From assembly GCF_007828955.1 (NCBI RefSeq), contig NZ_VIVR01000001.1, forward strand, positions 2,294,001-2,358,000: DNA of 64,000 nt. Direction: 5' to 3'. The notes below the pieces were generated by a model. The model saw nothing but the letters and a program-made list of their open reading frames with translations, did no database searches and was not told where the DNA came from. The DNA comes from Kitasatospora atroaurantiaca. Its GTDB lineage: Bacteria > Actinomycetota > Actinomycetes > Streptomycetales > Streptomycetaceae. The translations under genes and the position numbers were made by a program. Position 1 is the first letter of the stretch, and each line of letters starts with the position of its first letter. Below, one piece after another: positions 53,812 through 62,925 of this stretch.

Positions 53812-55404
53812 TCAGATCGCGGTCAGCGTGAGCACGCCCTGGTACGTCCCGGCCAGGGTGGAGGTCGGGGCGAGCAGGGTGAGGTCGGCGCCGAACTTGG
53901 CGGTGCCGAGGCCGGTGGCGGTGGCCAGCGTCCGGGCGGACTTCAGGCCGAGCACACCGGTGTCGTTGGCCTCGACGGCGTTGGCCGGGTTGACCTGGCC
54001 GCCGAGGGTGACCTTGAGGCTGTCGCCCTTGGAGACCAGGTTCGGGGCCCAGCCGAGGTTCTGCGCGTTGATGGCGTTGGCGCCCGAACTGAACTGCGCG
54101 ACCTGGCCGCTGACCGACCAGCCCGGCGCACCGGCCCGGGTGTCGGTGACGGTGACGGTCTGGATCGGGCCGGTGGTGGAGAAGAGGGTGCTGGTGCTGT
54201 TCAGCGTGAGCGGCGGCAGGGTGACGTTGCTGCCGGCCACGCTGATCACCAGGGCGCCGGGGGCGACCGTGGTGGTGATGGTCTCGGAGACCGGGGCCGG
54301 CGGGGTCGAACCGGACGGCGGCGGGGTGACCACGGGGGTGACGGTGAAGGCCACGGCGGCGGAGGCCGAGGCGGCGAACTTGGCCGGGTCGGCCGGGGTG
54401 AAGGCGGCGGTGAAGGAGTGGTCGCCCTCGGCCAGGCTGCTGGTGGAGAGCTGGGCCGTGCCGCCGCTGACCGCCTGGCTGCCGATGACGGTGCCGTTGT
54501 CCTTGAAGTCGACGGTGCCCTCGGCGCCCGCGGTGACGGTGGCGCTCAGCTGCACCGGGGTGCCCTTGGCCGCCGAGCCCGCCGGGGAGACGGCCAGCGC
54601 GGTGGTGGTGGCCGCCGCGCCCTTGGGGCTGATGGTGTACGAGGTGGCGGCGGAGGTCGAGCCGAGGAAGGCGGCGTCCGTCGAGGTGAAGACGGCCGAG
54701 AGGCTGTGCGCGCCCTCGGTGAGGGCGTTGGAGGTGAGCGAGGCCTGGCCGGACGTCACGGCGACCGGCGAACCGATCGCGGTGGTGCCGTCCAGGAACT
54801 GCACGGTGCCGGAGGCGGCCGGGGAGACGGTGGCGCTCAGCGTGACGTCGCTGCCGACGGTGGCCGATCCGTTCGGGGTGACCGTGAGCGCGGTGGTGGT
54901 CGCGGTGGCGGCCGGTGCGTTCGGGTCGGTGGAGGTGTAGGCGGTGGGGCTGGTGAACCAGATCGCGCCGACGAAGTCACCGAAGTACGTCGTCCCGATC
55001 TTGGCGCGGCAGCGCAGGTGGAACTCGTACTTGCCGCTCAGCGTGGTGAAGCCGTTCTTCTGCGCGAAGCTGCGCATGGTGTCGTTGAGCGGGACGGTGA
55101 GGCGGCCCTGGGCGTCCGGCGGGAAGACGGACTGTGCCTGGTTGAGCGAGACGCCGTAGCCGTCGACCGGGAAGCCCTGCCCGAAGACCAGGGTCTGCAG
55201 GTTGGTGCCGCCGGGGCAGGAGCCCGAGGAGACCACGCTCATCAGCTCGTCGTCGGCACCGGTGGCCGGGTTGACGGCCAGGGTGCCGATGGTCGGGCTG
55301 GGGCTGTCGGCGTAGGCGGCGACCGAGCCGATCATGCTGATGCTGCCGGCGGCCAGGACGGTGGCCGCGCCGAGCGCTACGGAGCGCGGAATGCGGATGC
55401 TCAC
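53812..55404 (-). CDS. Secreted Ig-like protein with WxL-like C-terminal domain
   Basis: A 530-residue exported protein. A signal peptide (VALGAATVLAAGSISMIGSV) is followed by a ~120-residue domain shared with the neighbouring WxL-interacting-type protein (ATGADDELMSVVSSGSCPGG ... CRAKIGTTYFGDFVGAIWFT). Two bacterial Ig-like repeats come next (TVGSDVTLSATVSPAASGTV; KGTPVQLSATVTAGAEGTVD). The ~190-residue C-terminal domain is WxL-like (TDTRAGAPGWSVSGQVAQFS; INAQNLGWAPNL; TYQGVLTLTAI), although the strict second WxL motif is degenerate. GTG start with GAAAGG upstream. It is likely held at the wall by its partner. Confidence 0.7.
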   Translation of the reverse strand: MSIRIPRSVALGAATVLAAGSISMIGSVAAYADSPSPTIGTLAVNPATGADDELMSVVSSGSCPGGTNLQTLVFGQGFPVDGYGVSLNQAQSVFPPDAQGRLTVPLNDTMRSFAQKNGFTTLSGKYEFHLRCRAKIGTTYFGDFVGAIWFTSPTAYTSTDPNAPAATATTTALTVTPNGSATVGSDVTLSATVSPAASGTVQFLDGTTAIGSPVAVTSGQASLTSNALTEGAHSLSAVFTSTDAAFLGSTSAATSYTISPKGAAATTTALAVSPAGSAAKGTPVQLSATVTAGAEGTVDFKDNGTVIGSQAVSGGTAQLSTSSLAEGDHSFTAAFTPADPAKFAASASAAVAFTVTPVVTPPPSGSTPPAPVSETITTTVAPGALVISVAGSNVTLPPLTLNSTSTLFSTTGPIQTVTVTDTRAGAPGWSVSGQVAQFSSGANAINAQNLGWAPNLVSKGDSLKVTLGGQVNPANAVEANDTGVLGLKSARTLATATGLGTAKFGADLTLLAPTSTLAGTYQGVLTLTAI

Positions 55405-55457
55405 GGTGATTCGTGCCTTTCTGGCAGTGGAGTTCACGCAGTGGAGGTGACGGTGCG

Positions 55458-56459
55458 TCAGCCGGTGGTACGGGAGGTGTCGCCGCAGTTGGCATTGGTG
55501 CCGAAGCCGTACTGCTTGATGACGGCGGACTGCTGGCAGATCTGCGAGTTGGCGCCGACGAAGACGTCGCTCCACGGGCTGGTGCCGACCTTGCCGGTCG
55601 GGATGACGTTGTAGACGTCGCGGGTGGCCGCGGCGCTGGTGTTCAGCAGCACCGAGGGCACGCCGTTGACGTTGCCCAGCTGGGCGGTGCCGCGCAGGTC
55701 GGCGAGGGTGCCGGAGCTCTGCGCGATGTACTGGGCGATCGAGAAGGGCACCAGCGAGTTGGCGTCGAGGACGCGGCCGTCGTGCTCCTCGATCTTCTTG
55801 CCGCCCTTGGTGTCGCTGAGGCAGGGGTACTTGTTGGCGGCGACATCGGCCTCGGTGATGCCGACGGTGGCCTCCCAGAAGCTCCGGGTGCCCGAGCCGG
55901 CCTGCGGCAGCAGCGGGTGGATGCTGTAGTTCGGCGCGGTCCCGACGTAGCCCGGGTCGCAGCTGTAGATGGCGTGCAGGTCGGCGGTGGACAGGTCGAG
56001 CGGCAGCGAGCTGCCCGCGCTGACGGCGTACGTCACGCCGTCCACGGCGAACGGCACATAGGTCAGGCCGGGGGTGGCGGCCGACAGGTTGAGGCTGGAG
56101 GAGCGGGAGAACTGCAGGCAGTTGTTGCCCTTGTTGAGCTCGTTGAGCAGCGCGGTGCGGCCGGCACCGGAGCCGTTCGGCCGGTTGAGGCCCTGGCAGG
56201 CGGCGGCCGCCTGGGTGTTGATGGTGGCCGAGCCGACCGCGTCGTACGAGCCGATCACCTTCTGGCCGCCGACGGTGATGGTGTTGGCGAGCGCGTTCAT
56301 CACGCCCTGGGTGGTGTCCGAGCCGACGCCGGCGAGCTGCCGGTACGTCGGGGCGCCGGACGGGTCGGCCTGGGCAGAGCCCGTCCCCGCCACCACCAGG
56401 CCGAGGCCGGCCGCGACGGTGACGCACTTGGCGAGGTGGCTCTTGGTGAGACTCTTCAC
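55458..56459 (-). CDS. PstS-like periplasmic-type substrate-binding protein
   Basis: A 333-residue secreted protein with signal peptide (CVTVAAGLGLVVAGTGSAQA, no lipobox cysteine). The mature part matches phosphate-type (PBP_like_2) binding proteins: LAGVGSDTTQGVMNALANTI at the N-terminus, YVPFAVDGVTYAVSAGSSLP, IHPLLPQAGSGTRSFWEATV (the S-G-T-R anion-binding motif), and LVPFSIAQYIAQSSG. Four or more cysteines suggest disulfides. It lacks a membrane anchor, unlike the other two binding-type proteins of this locus. The ligand may be phosphate or another oxyanion/phosphorylated compound. Confidence 0.78.
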   Translation of the reverse strand: MKSLTKSHLAKCVTVAAGLGLVVAGTGSAQADPSGAPTYRQLAGVGSDTTQGVMNALANTITVGGQKVIGSYDAVGSATINTQAAAACQGLNRPNGSGAGRTALLNELNKGNNCLQFSRSSSLNLSAATPGLTYVPFAVDGVTYAVSAGSSLPLDLSTADLHAIYSCDPGYVGTAPNYSIHPLLPQAGSGTRSFWEATVGITEADVAANKYPCLSDTKGGKKIEEHDGRVLDANSLVPFSIAQYIAQSSGTLADLRGTAQLGNVNGVPSVLLNTSAAATRDVYNVIPTGKVGTSPWSDVFVGANSQICQQSAVIKQYGFGTNANCGDTSRTTG

Positions 56460-56561
56460 GGTGTTCTTTCCTCACAAGGGCTGTTTTCGGGCACGGCGGA
56501 AGGGCTCTTCCGCCGGGTGGCGCACGTACGTCGGCGGTGGTCGGGGTAGAGGTGGTCGGGG

Positions 56562-59168
56562 TCAGCGGCTCCGCTTGCGCAGCAGCCGCGGGACGAGGAG
56601 CCCGGCAGCGCCCGCGAGCAGCCCGGCGATCAGCGCGCCGAGCAGCAGGTAGCGGAGACCGCCGACCTCGGTTCGGGCGGTACGGGCGACCGGCGCGGCC
56701 GGTACCGTCGGGGCGAGCGTGGTCGGGGTGTGGGAGGACGGAGCCGGCGAGGCGGGCTGGGCGGGCGCGTCCTGCGCGTCCCGGGCCGCCTGGCCGGGCG
56801 GCGCCTCCTCGGGTGGTTGGGGCGCGAGCGGGCCGCTGGGCCGAGGGGCGGGGACAGCCGGCGCCGTCACGGTCTCCGGTACGCCGGCCCGGTCCTCGAT
56901 CAGCTTGGCCGCCGACCTGGTCCGCTCCCGCATCGCCTCGGGCAGCGGTGCGTAGCCCTCGGCGAGCTGCCCGGCCGCGACGCCCGGCGTCTGGCCGTCG
57001 CCCATCGCGTAACGCAGCAGCGCGGCATAGGATTTGCCGCTCTCCCGGTCGAGCGCGGAGGGCACCGTGGCGGCGTAGGTGATGCTGGTCAGCGGGTAGC
57101 CGCCCTTCGCCTTCGAGGCCGGGTCAGCGAGCATCACGTCGGCGACCCCGCTGGGCACGGCCGCTGCGGCCGAGGTGAGCAGTGCGGCGTTGGTGGGCGC
57201 GACGAACTCGCCTGCGGAGTTGCGCAGTCGGGCGGTGCTCAGACCGTACCTGGCCGCCTGCGCGGTGGTGGTCACGGCCATCACGCCACGCAGCCCCTGG
57301 GCCTGCGGCGGGCCCTTCTTGAGTGAGCCGGGCGTGGTGGTGGCGTCCCAGACCGACTTCGCCAGGGTGTCCCCGCGGGCGGCGGCCCTGGCCGCCTCAC
57401 GCATGGTGTTGGAGAGCGGGTGCGAGTCGAGGTTGCACCAGTCCGGGCGGCCGGTGGGATCGTCGGGGAACTTCTGGCAGTAGTCGTCCGGCTTGGGGTA
57501 GTTGGCGTGCAGCCCCTGGAGGCCGTCCCGCAGGAAGGCCGGGTTGACCGAGTCGTGCCACTTCGGGCTCACCGCGCCCTTGAGGAAAGCGGCGGCGTCC
57601 GGGTCGCTCAGCAGCCAGATCCAGACCAGCAGCGCGGCGTCGCTGTCGCCAGTCGGCAGCAGCAGGTCGGGGATTCTGGACGGGAAGTAGAGATCCTTGA
57701 ACTGCGGGTTCAGCTCCAGGAATTCGGGGTCGGAGGTGAGGTCGAGCGGGTTTGCCGCGGGAACATCGGGATCACCCGGGTTGACGGCGTACCGGTAGCT
57801 CTGGGTGAGCAGCTTGGCCACCAGGCGGGGCGTCAGGTTCATGTCCGGGATCCGCTGGCCGTCCTTCTGCCGGATCTCCGGCGGGGTCCGGGAGTAGGAC
57901 TGGCTCTCGATGTCGAAGGCGATGGTGAGCCCGGAGACCGCGAGCGGCGCGTAGACCGGGGTCCGGCCGCGCGCCTGGTACTTCTGGGCCAGCGGGAAGC
58001 CGAGGTAGACCAGCCCCGGGTCGCTGCGTACCAGGCGGGTGCGGGCCAGGGTGTCGGTCGTCTGGGTGTAGCTGAAGATCCCGCCGGCCTGCCGGCAGAG
58101 CACCGGCTGCCAGCGCCAGATCGTCTCGGCGGCCAACTCGCTGCCGGCGGTGGGCCGTTCGATACTGCCGATCGGGCAGGAGAGGCCGACCGGCTCGAAG
58201 TGCAGCGGGACGACCAGGCGCCGGCTCCAGTTGGTGGCGCTGAGCGGCGAGGACTGCAGCTTGGCGGAGTCCCCGGTGGGTGCCTGGCCGTCCACCTCGT
58301 GCTCACCGCGCGGCACGATCACCAGCCAGCAGCGGCGGCCCTCGGCGAACGGGCCCGGCGCGCCCTTGGGCGTCTGGCCGCAGCCCAGGCCGGGAGCCTC
58401 CATACCGGTCTGGATCTCGAAGAACAGCTGCCCGGTGCCGTCCGCGCGGGTCGGCGCGAAGGGCACCTCGTTGGTGGACTGCACGTCGTAGAACTGGCTG
58501 GTGCCGTCGGTCTCCGCCGGGGCGCCGGTGGCGGGCCGGAAGGGGGCGTAGACGTTCTGGTTCTCCCCGGTCGGCTTCCGGGTCTCGGCCGGATCCACCA
58601 GCGTACGGCCGTAGTTGAGCTGCCTGCTGGGCACGTACGCGCCGCCGCGGCTGTCACCCTTGGTCGCACCGTACTGGCACTGCTCGCGGTCCGGCCCGGT
58701 GCCATCGTCGCCCCAGCACTGCATGAACTCGAGGTAGTTCTGGCCGAAGGACATCGGACTGGGCCAGGTCGGCCTGCCGCCCTTCCAGGTGATCCCGACC
58801 ACCTGGTTGACCAGGTGGGTGGTCTGGCCGACGGTCACCTCGAGGCCGGCGAACTCGCCCTGGCCCCGGACGGTGACCGGCTCCGGGCTGACCGCGGCGG
58901 GCCGGACGGCGGTCGCCCCCGCCTCGGGCTGCGCGGCTCCGGGCCGGGCCGCCGGGGCGGGGGCTGGGGCAGGGGCCGCATCGATCGGGGCCGGGGCGCC
59001 GGTGATCGGGTCGACCGGGATCTGCGGGCTCGCCTCGGACGCCGCGGCGACCCCGGCCGGGGGCCCGCCCGGGTCGGCGGAGAGCGCCGCGCCGCCGGCC
59101 GTGGCCAGCACCAGGGTGAGCGCACCGGCCGTACGCAGCGCCCGCCGGACCGTCCCGGACCGTCTCAT
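56562..59168 (-). CDS. 868-residue membrane-anchored surface protein with PstS-like features
   Basis: A signal peptide (RTAGALTLVLATAGGAALSA) and a Pro/Ala-rich linker lead to a large extracellular region with many cysteines (FMQCWGDDGTGPDREQCQYG; WCNLDSHPLSNTMREAARAA). Stretches such as LRGVMAVTTTAQAARYGLST and GGYPLTSITYAATVPSALDR resemble PstS-family segments, but the protein is more than twice their size. A Pro-rich stalk and a C-terminal helix (YLLLGALIAGLLAGAAGLLV) with an Arg/Lys tail anchor it. It overlaps the upstream pstA-pstS frame by four bases (ATGA). I do not recognise the family; a large accessory receptor for the importer is an inference. Confidence 0.65.
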   Translation of the reverse strand: MRRSGTVRRALRTAGALTLVLATAGGAALSADPGGPPAGVAAASEASPQIPVDPITGAPAPIDAAPAPAPAPAARPGAAQPEAGATAVRPAAVSPEPVTVRGQGEFAGLEVTVGQTTHLVNQVVGITWKGGRPTWPSPMSFGQNYLEFMQCWGDDGTGPDREQCQYGATKGDSRGGAYVPSRQLNYGRTLVDPAETRKPTGENQNVYAPFRPATGAPAETDGTSQFYDVQSTNEVPFAPTRADGTGQLFFEIQTGMEAPGLGCGQTPKGAPGPFAEGRRCWLVIVPRGEHEVDGQAPTGDSAKLQSSPLSATNWSRRLVVPLHFEPVGLSCPIGSIERPTAGSELAAETIWRWQPVLCRQAGGIFSYTQTTDTLARTRLVRSDPGLVYLGFPLAQKYQARGRTPVYAPLAVSGLTIAFDIESQSYSRTPPEIRQKDGQRIPDMNLTPRLVAKLLTQSYRYAVNPGDPDVPAANPLDLTSDPEFLELNPQFKDLYFPSRIPDLLLPTGDSDAALLVWIWLLSDPDAAAFLKGAVSPKWHDSVNPAFLRDGLQGLHANYPKPDDYCQKFPDDPTGRPDWCNLDSHPLSNTMREAARAAARGDTLAKSVWDATTTPGSLKKGPPQAQGLRGVMAVTTTAQAARYGLSTARLRNSAGEFVAPTNAALLTSAAAAVPSGVADVMLADPASKAKGGYPLTSITYAATVPSALDRESGKSYAALLRYAMGDGQTPGVAAGQLAEGYAPLPEAMRERTRSAAKLIEDRAGVPETVTAPAVPAPRPSGPLAPQPPEEAPPGQAARDAQDAPAQPASPAPSSHTPTTLAPTVPAAPVARTARTEVGGLRYLLLGALIAGLLAGAAGLLVPRLLRKRSR

Positions 59169-61948
59169 CGCCGCTCCTCCCGGCTCCGGGCCGCACGGCC
59201 CGCGACCAGCGGCGGCAGCACGATGACCCCGCCCAGCAGCGCGCCCGCGATCAGCATCAGCGCGTGCCGCAGACCGCTGCCGGCCGTCGCGGAGATGGCC
59301 ACGGAGTCCGCGCTGACCTGCTGGCCGCCGCCCGCCGCTCCCCCGTCGCCACCGCCACCGGTCAGCGCCGGGTCACCGCCGGCCGCCGACCCCCCGGCCG
59401 CGCCGCCCGTACCGCCTGCGGCCCCTGCCCCACCCGCACCGCCGGAGCCGGCCGCGCCGCCGGAGGCCGAGCCCGCGCCACCGCCCGAGCCGGTGCCCAC
59501 CGGCGTGGTCTGCTTCGCGCCGCCCGTACCCGTCCCGCACTGGGTGGCCGAGCCCTTCCGGTCGCAGTCCTGCGGCGGATCGGCGCTCTCCGCGTACGGG
59601 TTGTGCCCGCCCGGGCCGAAGGTCGGGTTGGTGCACTTCGAGGCGTCGAAGGCGCGTGCCTCGCTGCCGGGGACCTTGGCGAACTGCTCGAAGGCGGACT
59701 TGACCAGCTGCGGCGTCAGCGGCGAGTAGCCCAGCCCGTCGGCCTGCTTCTGGCCCTCGCAGAGGAAGTAGTAGCCGAAGGCGGCCAGCGTCCGCCCCTT
59801 GTCCCTGCTGAAGGTGCCGACCTCGGAGGTGTGCACCGCCATGTAGCTGTAGCTGGAGAGCGGGTACGCGCTGCGCTCCGTGCTGTCGTACACGCCGTCG
59901 AGCTGCTGGGTCAGGTCGGACGGGTTGATCGCGGCGCTCTTGAGCGCCACGGAGACGTTCCTGCCGTTGGGCTCGACGTAGTAGCCGGACCGGTTCAGCA
60001 TCTTGACGACCGGGAAGTTGCTGTTCAGCGCATACGAGTACTCGACGTAGGTGATGGCGCCGACGTTGGACTCGTTGGCGACGGCGTTGGCGACGGCCAC
60101 CGAGGTGCCCAGCGCCTGCCAGGTGCTGCCGTTCAGCAGCGGGAAGAACGAGGTCGTCCCGCACGGGGTGTGCCGCGGGGTGCTGCGGCAGTAGTCGTCC
60201 CAGATGTTCTGCTGCCGCTTGCTCATCCAGGTGGTGAGCTGCGCCGTGGTGCCCGAGCCGTCCGAGCGGACCACCGGGCGGACGGCCACGTCGGGCATCT
60301 TCAGGCCGGGGTTGTCGGCCTGCACCGCGGGGTCGTTCCAGCGGGTGATCCTGCCCGTGAAGATCTTGGCGATGACGTCCCCGGAGAGCCGCAGGTTGGT
60401 GACCCGCTGCCCGCCGATCTTCAGGTTGTACATGAACGAGGTGCCGCCGGCGACGATCGGCAGATAGGCCATCGGCCAGGGCGGCGGAGCGTCGAACTGC
60501 CCGCCGTCGGTGAGCCCGTACGGGATCTCGGAGACCGCGAAGTCCGTCGCCCCGTTCTTGAACTGGTTGCGCCCGTACGAGGAACCCTGCGCGTCGAAGT
60601 CGATGGTCATGCCGTACTGCCGGACGTTGCTGATCCAGGAGTCCATCGCGTTGCTGCTCCAGGTGGAGCCCGCGCCGCTGATCCGGCGGTAGTCCTCGGC
60701 CGCCGCCCGGGGTGCCGCACCGAGCAGCAGCGAGGAGCAGATCAGTGCCAGCGCGGCCAGCACGGTGACGGTACGGGAGATCACGGGTTCCTTCCGGGAG
60801 GGTCGGGCTGTCGCCATCCGCCGCACGTCCTCGGCCGAACGGCGGGCGCGGCGGAGTTGCTGACGTCTCGTCAGCTCGCCGGGGCCTCGGCCGCCGAGGG
60901 TCCGGGCGACGAGGAAGAGCAGCAGCACCAGGGTCAGCAGCACCGCCGCCGCGCCGAAGGCGCGCGAGACCTGCAGCTGGGAGGGGAACTTGACCAGCGT
61001 GAAGGCCATCAAGGGCAGCGAGGCCTGCGGGTCGTGCAGCGGGTCGAGGTTGAGGTTCTTGGTGTAGCCGGAGCAGAGCAGCACCGGCGAGGTCTCGCCG
61101 ATCCCGCGGGCCGCGCCCAGGATCACCGCGGTGGCCAGCCCGGAGCGGGCGCTGGGAAGCGTCACCGTCCAGACCGTGCGCCAGCGGCTCGAACCCAGGG
61201 CGTACGAGGCCTCCTTGAGCGAGGCGGGGACAAGGCGCAGCACCACGTCGGTGGCCCGGATCAGGATCGGCAGCATCATCACCGAGAGCGCCACGCCCGC
61301 CGCCAGGCCGGAGCGCGAGAAGCCGAGGGCGAGCACCAGGACGGCGTAGATGAAGAGCCCGGCCAGGATCGACGGCAGCGCCGTCATCGCCTCCACCAAG
61401 GTGCGGACCAAGCGGCTGAAGCGGCCGGGGACTTCGCTCAGGAAGACGGCGCAGCTGATCCCGAGCGGGATGGTGATCAGCAGGGAGATGGTGATCTGGG
61501 TGAGCGTGCCGATCAGGGCGTGCAGCGCGCCGCCCTTGGTCAGCGGGTCGGCGGGGCCGGCCTCGGAGAGGTCCTGGGTGTAGAAGTTGGTGTGCCGCAG
61601 CGCGTCGAAGCCGTGCAGGAAGACATAGCCGACCGTCCAGACCAGCACCCCCAGCAGCAGCGCCGCGATGCTGTGCACCACGGCCGAGGCCAGCCGGTCG
61701 CGTACGGCGAGCGCGCTCTCGTCCCGGGAGACCAGCAGCGCGTAGAAGCCCAGGAAGGCCAGCCAGGTGCAGACCGCGAAGCCGACGCCGCCGCTGAACG
61801 GGGCGAACCGCTGGAACAGCAGCGAGCTGAAGGCGAGCGCGCCGGCCAGGCTCCACAGGAAGGCGTAGCGGTCACTTGCCCGGCGGGCGCCGGTCCGGCG
61901 GCGGGGCTGCTCCACGGCGGGGGCCGGGCCGGGGACGACGGTCGTCAT
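59165..61948 (-). CDS. PstA permease fused in frame to PstS-like binding protein
   Basis: One open frame of 927 codons. Residues ~1-365 are a PstA permease: helices from AFLWSLAGALAFSSLLF, and the ABC loop SYALGSSRWRTVWTVTLPSA with LGAARGIGETSPVLL. It runs without a stop through GGRGPGELTRRQQLRRARRS into a second hydrophobic helix (TVTVLAALALICSSLLLGAA, ~390-410). A phosphate-binding domain follows (ISGAGSTWSSNAMDSW; RSDGSGTTAQLTTWM). After a Gly/Ala-rich linker a C-terminal helix ends it. The topology is consistent with a tethered binding protein. A strong internal ribosome site before the GTG at 60784 may also yield separate PstS (539 residues). The start overlaps the pstC stop. Confidence 0.8.
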   Translation of the reverse strand: MTTVVPGPAPAVEQPRRRTGARRASDRYAFLWSLAGALAFSSLLFQRFAPFSGGVGFAVCTWLAFLGFYALLVSRDESALAVRDRLASAVVHSIAALLLGVLVWTVGYVFLHGFDALRHTNFYTQDLSEAGPADPLTKGGALHALIGTLTQITISLLITIPLGISCAVFLSEVPGRFSRLVRTLVEAMTALPSILAGLFIYAVLVLALGFSRSGLAAGVALSVMMLPILIRATDVVLRLVPASLKEASYALGSSRWRTVWTVTLPSARSGLATAVILGAARGIGETSPVLLCSGYTKNLNLDPLHDPQASLPLMAFTLVKFPSQLQVSRAFGAAAVLLTLVLLLFLVARTLGGRGPGELTRRQQLRRARRSAEDVRRMATARPSRKEPVISRTVTVLAALALICSSLLLGAAPRAAAEDYRRISGAGSTWSSNAMDSWISNVRQYGMTIDFDAQGSSYGRNQFKNGATDFAVSEIPYGLTDGGQFDAPPPWPMAYLPIVAGGTSFMYNLKIGGQRVTNLRLSGDVIAKIFTGRITRWNDPAVQADNPGLKMPDVAVRPVVRSDGSGTTAQLTTWMSKRQQNIWDDYCRSTPRHTPCGTTSFFPLLNGSTWQALGTSVAVANAVANESNVGAITYVEYSYALNSNFPVVKMLNRSGYYVEPNGRNVSVALKSAAINPSDLTQQLDGVYDSTERSAYPLSSYSYMAVHTSEVGTFSRDKGRTLAAFGYYFLCEGQKQADGLGYSPLTPQLVKSAFEQFAKVPGSEARAFDASKCTNPTFGPGGHNPYAESADPPQDCDRKGSATQCGTGTGGAKQTTPVGTGSGGGAGSASGGAAGSGGAGGAGAAGGTGGAAGGSAAGGDPALTGGGGDGGAAGGGQQVSADSVAISATAGSGLRHALMLIAGALLGGVIVLPPLVAGRAARSREERR
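60782..60795 (-). promoter_or_regulatory. Internal ribosome site and GTG within pstA-pstS frame
   Basis: On the minus strand GGAAGGAA (60788-60795) precedes a GTG at 60784 at good spacing, directly before the signal-like helix of the PstS part. It is in the same frame as pstA. It therefore could restart translation to make free PstS in addition to the fusion. Confidence 0.6.
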
Positions 61949-62925
61949 GAGCTGGCCCCCGAGCGGCTGCGGGCGACCACGGCGGCCGCGGCGAAGTTGA
62001 CCACCAGCGTGAGCAGGAAGAGCGTCAGCCCCGCGGCCATCAGCGCGGAGATGGAGAAGTCCGTCGAGTCGCCGTACCGCAGCGCGATCAGCGGGGCGAC
62101 GGCACTGCCGCCGGTCTGCAGGATGTGCGGCTGGATCTCGAAGTGCATGGAGAGGATCAGGTACACGGTGATCGTCTCGCCGAGGGCCCGGCCGAGGCCG
62201 AGCATCGTCCCGCCGATGATCCCGCCGCGCCCGAACGGCAGCACCACCGCGCGGATCATCCCCCAGCGGGTGCTGCCCAGGGCGTACGCGCCCTCGCGCT
62301 CGCCCGCCGGGGCCTGGTCGAACACCTCGCGCATGATCGAGCACATGATGGGCGTGATCATGAAGGCGACCACGGTGCCCGCCATCAGGCTGGACGCGGT
62401 GTAGATCAGCGGCGGGTTCAGCGGGTCGTCCACGTCCACACCGTTGACGTGCAGCAGCGGGATCCAGCCGAGGTAGGTGGAGAGCCAGCGGGCGGTGCCG
62501 GCCAGCTTGTACTGCAGCAGCACGAAGCCCCACACGCCGTAGACCACGCTGGGCACGGCCGCCATCAGGTCGACCATCCCGATCAGGGTGCGCTTGAGCC
62601 GCCGGGGCGCGTACTCGCTGATGTACAGCGCGCTGCCGAGCGCCAGCGGTACGGCCAGGCAGACGGCGATGCCGCCGATCAGCACCGTGCCGACCAGTAC
62701 GGCGGCGATGCCGAACTGGCCGTGGCCGCCGTCCGGGTTCCAGGCCTCGGTGGTCAGGAAGGAGAGACCGGCGGTGCGCAGCGCGGTGCTCGCACGGACG
62801 GCGAGGTAGCCGCCCACCCCGAGCATCACCAGCAGGACGAGAGCGCCGCTGCCACGGGCCCAGGCCAGGAAGATGCGGTCCGGCAAGCCCGGGTCGGCCG
62901 TCAGCGCACGCGGGGAGTCCGTCAC
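61945..62925 (-). CDS. pstC: Phosphate-type ABC transporter permease
   Basis: A 326-residue membrane subunit with about six helices. Family blocks include LVGTVLIGGIAVCLAVPLAL, the loop REGAYALGSTRWGMIRAVVL with LGLGRALGETITVYLI (EAA-type contact to PstB), and MAAVPSVVYGVWGFVLLQY. The GTG at 62925 overlaps the stop of the upstream small gene (GTGA) and starts just before conserved sequence. It pairs with PstA encoded immediately downstream. Confidence 0.9.
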   Translation of the reverse strand: MTDSPRALTADPGLPDRIFLAWARGSGALVLLVMLGVGGYLAVRASTALRTAGLSFLTTEAWNPDGGHGQFGIAAVLVGTVLIGGIAVCLAVPLALGSALYISEYAPRRLKRTLIGMVDLMAAVPSVVYGVWGFVLLQYKLAGTARWLSTYLGWIPLLHVNGVDVDDPLNPPLIYTASSLMAGTVVAFMITPIMCSIMREVFDQAPAGEREGAYALGSTRWGMIRAVVLPFGRGGIIGGTMLGLGRALGETITVYLILSMHFEIQPHILQTGGSAVAPLIALRYGDSTDFSISALMAAGLTLFLLTLVVNFAAAAVVARSRSGASS

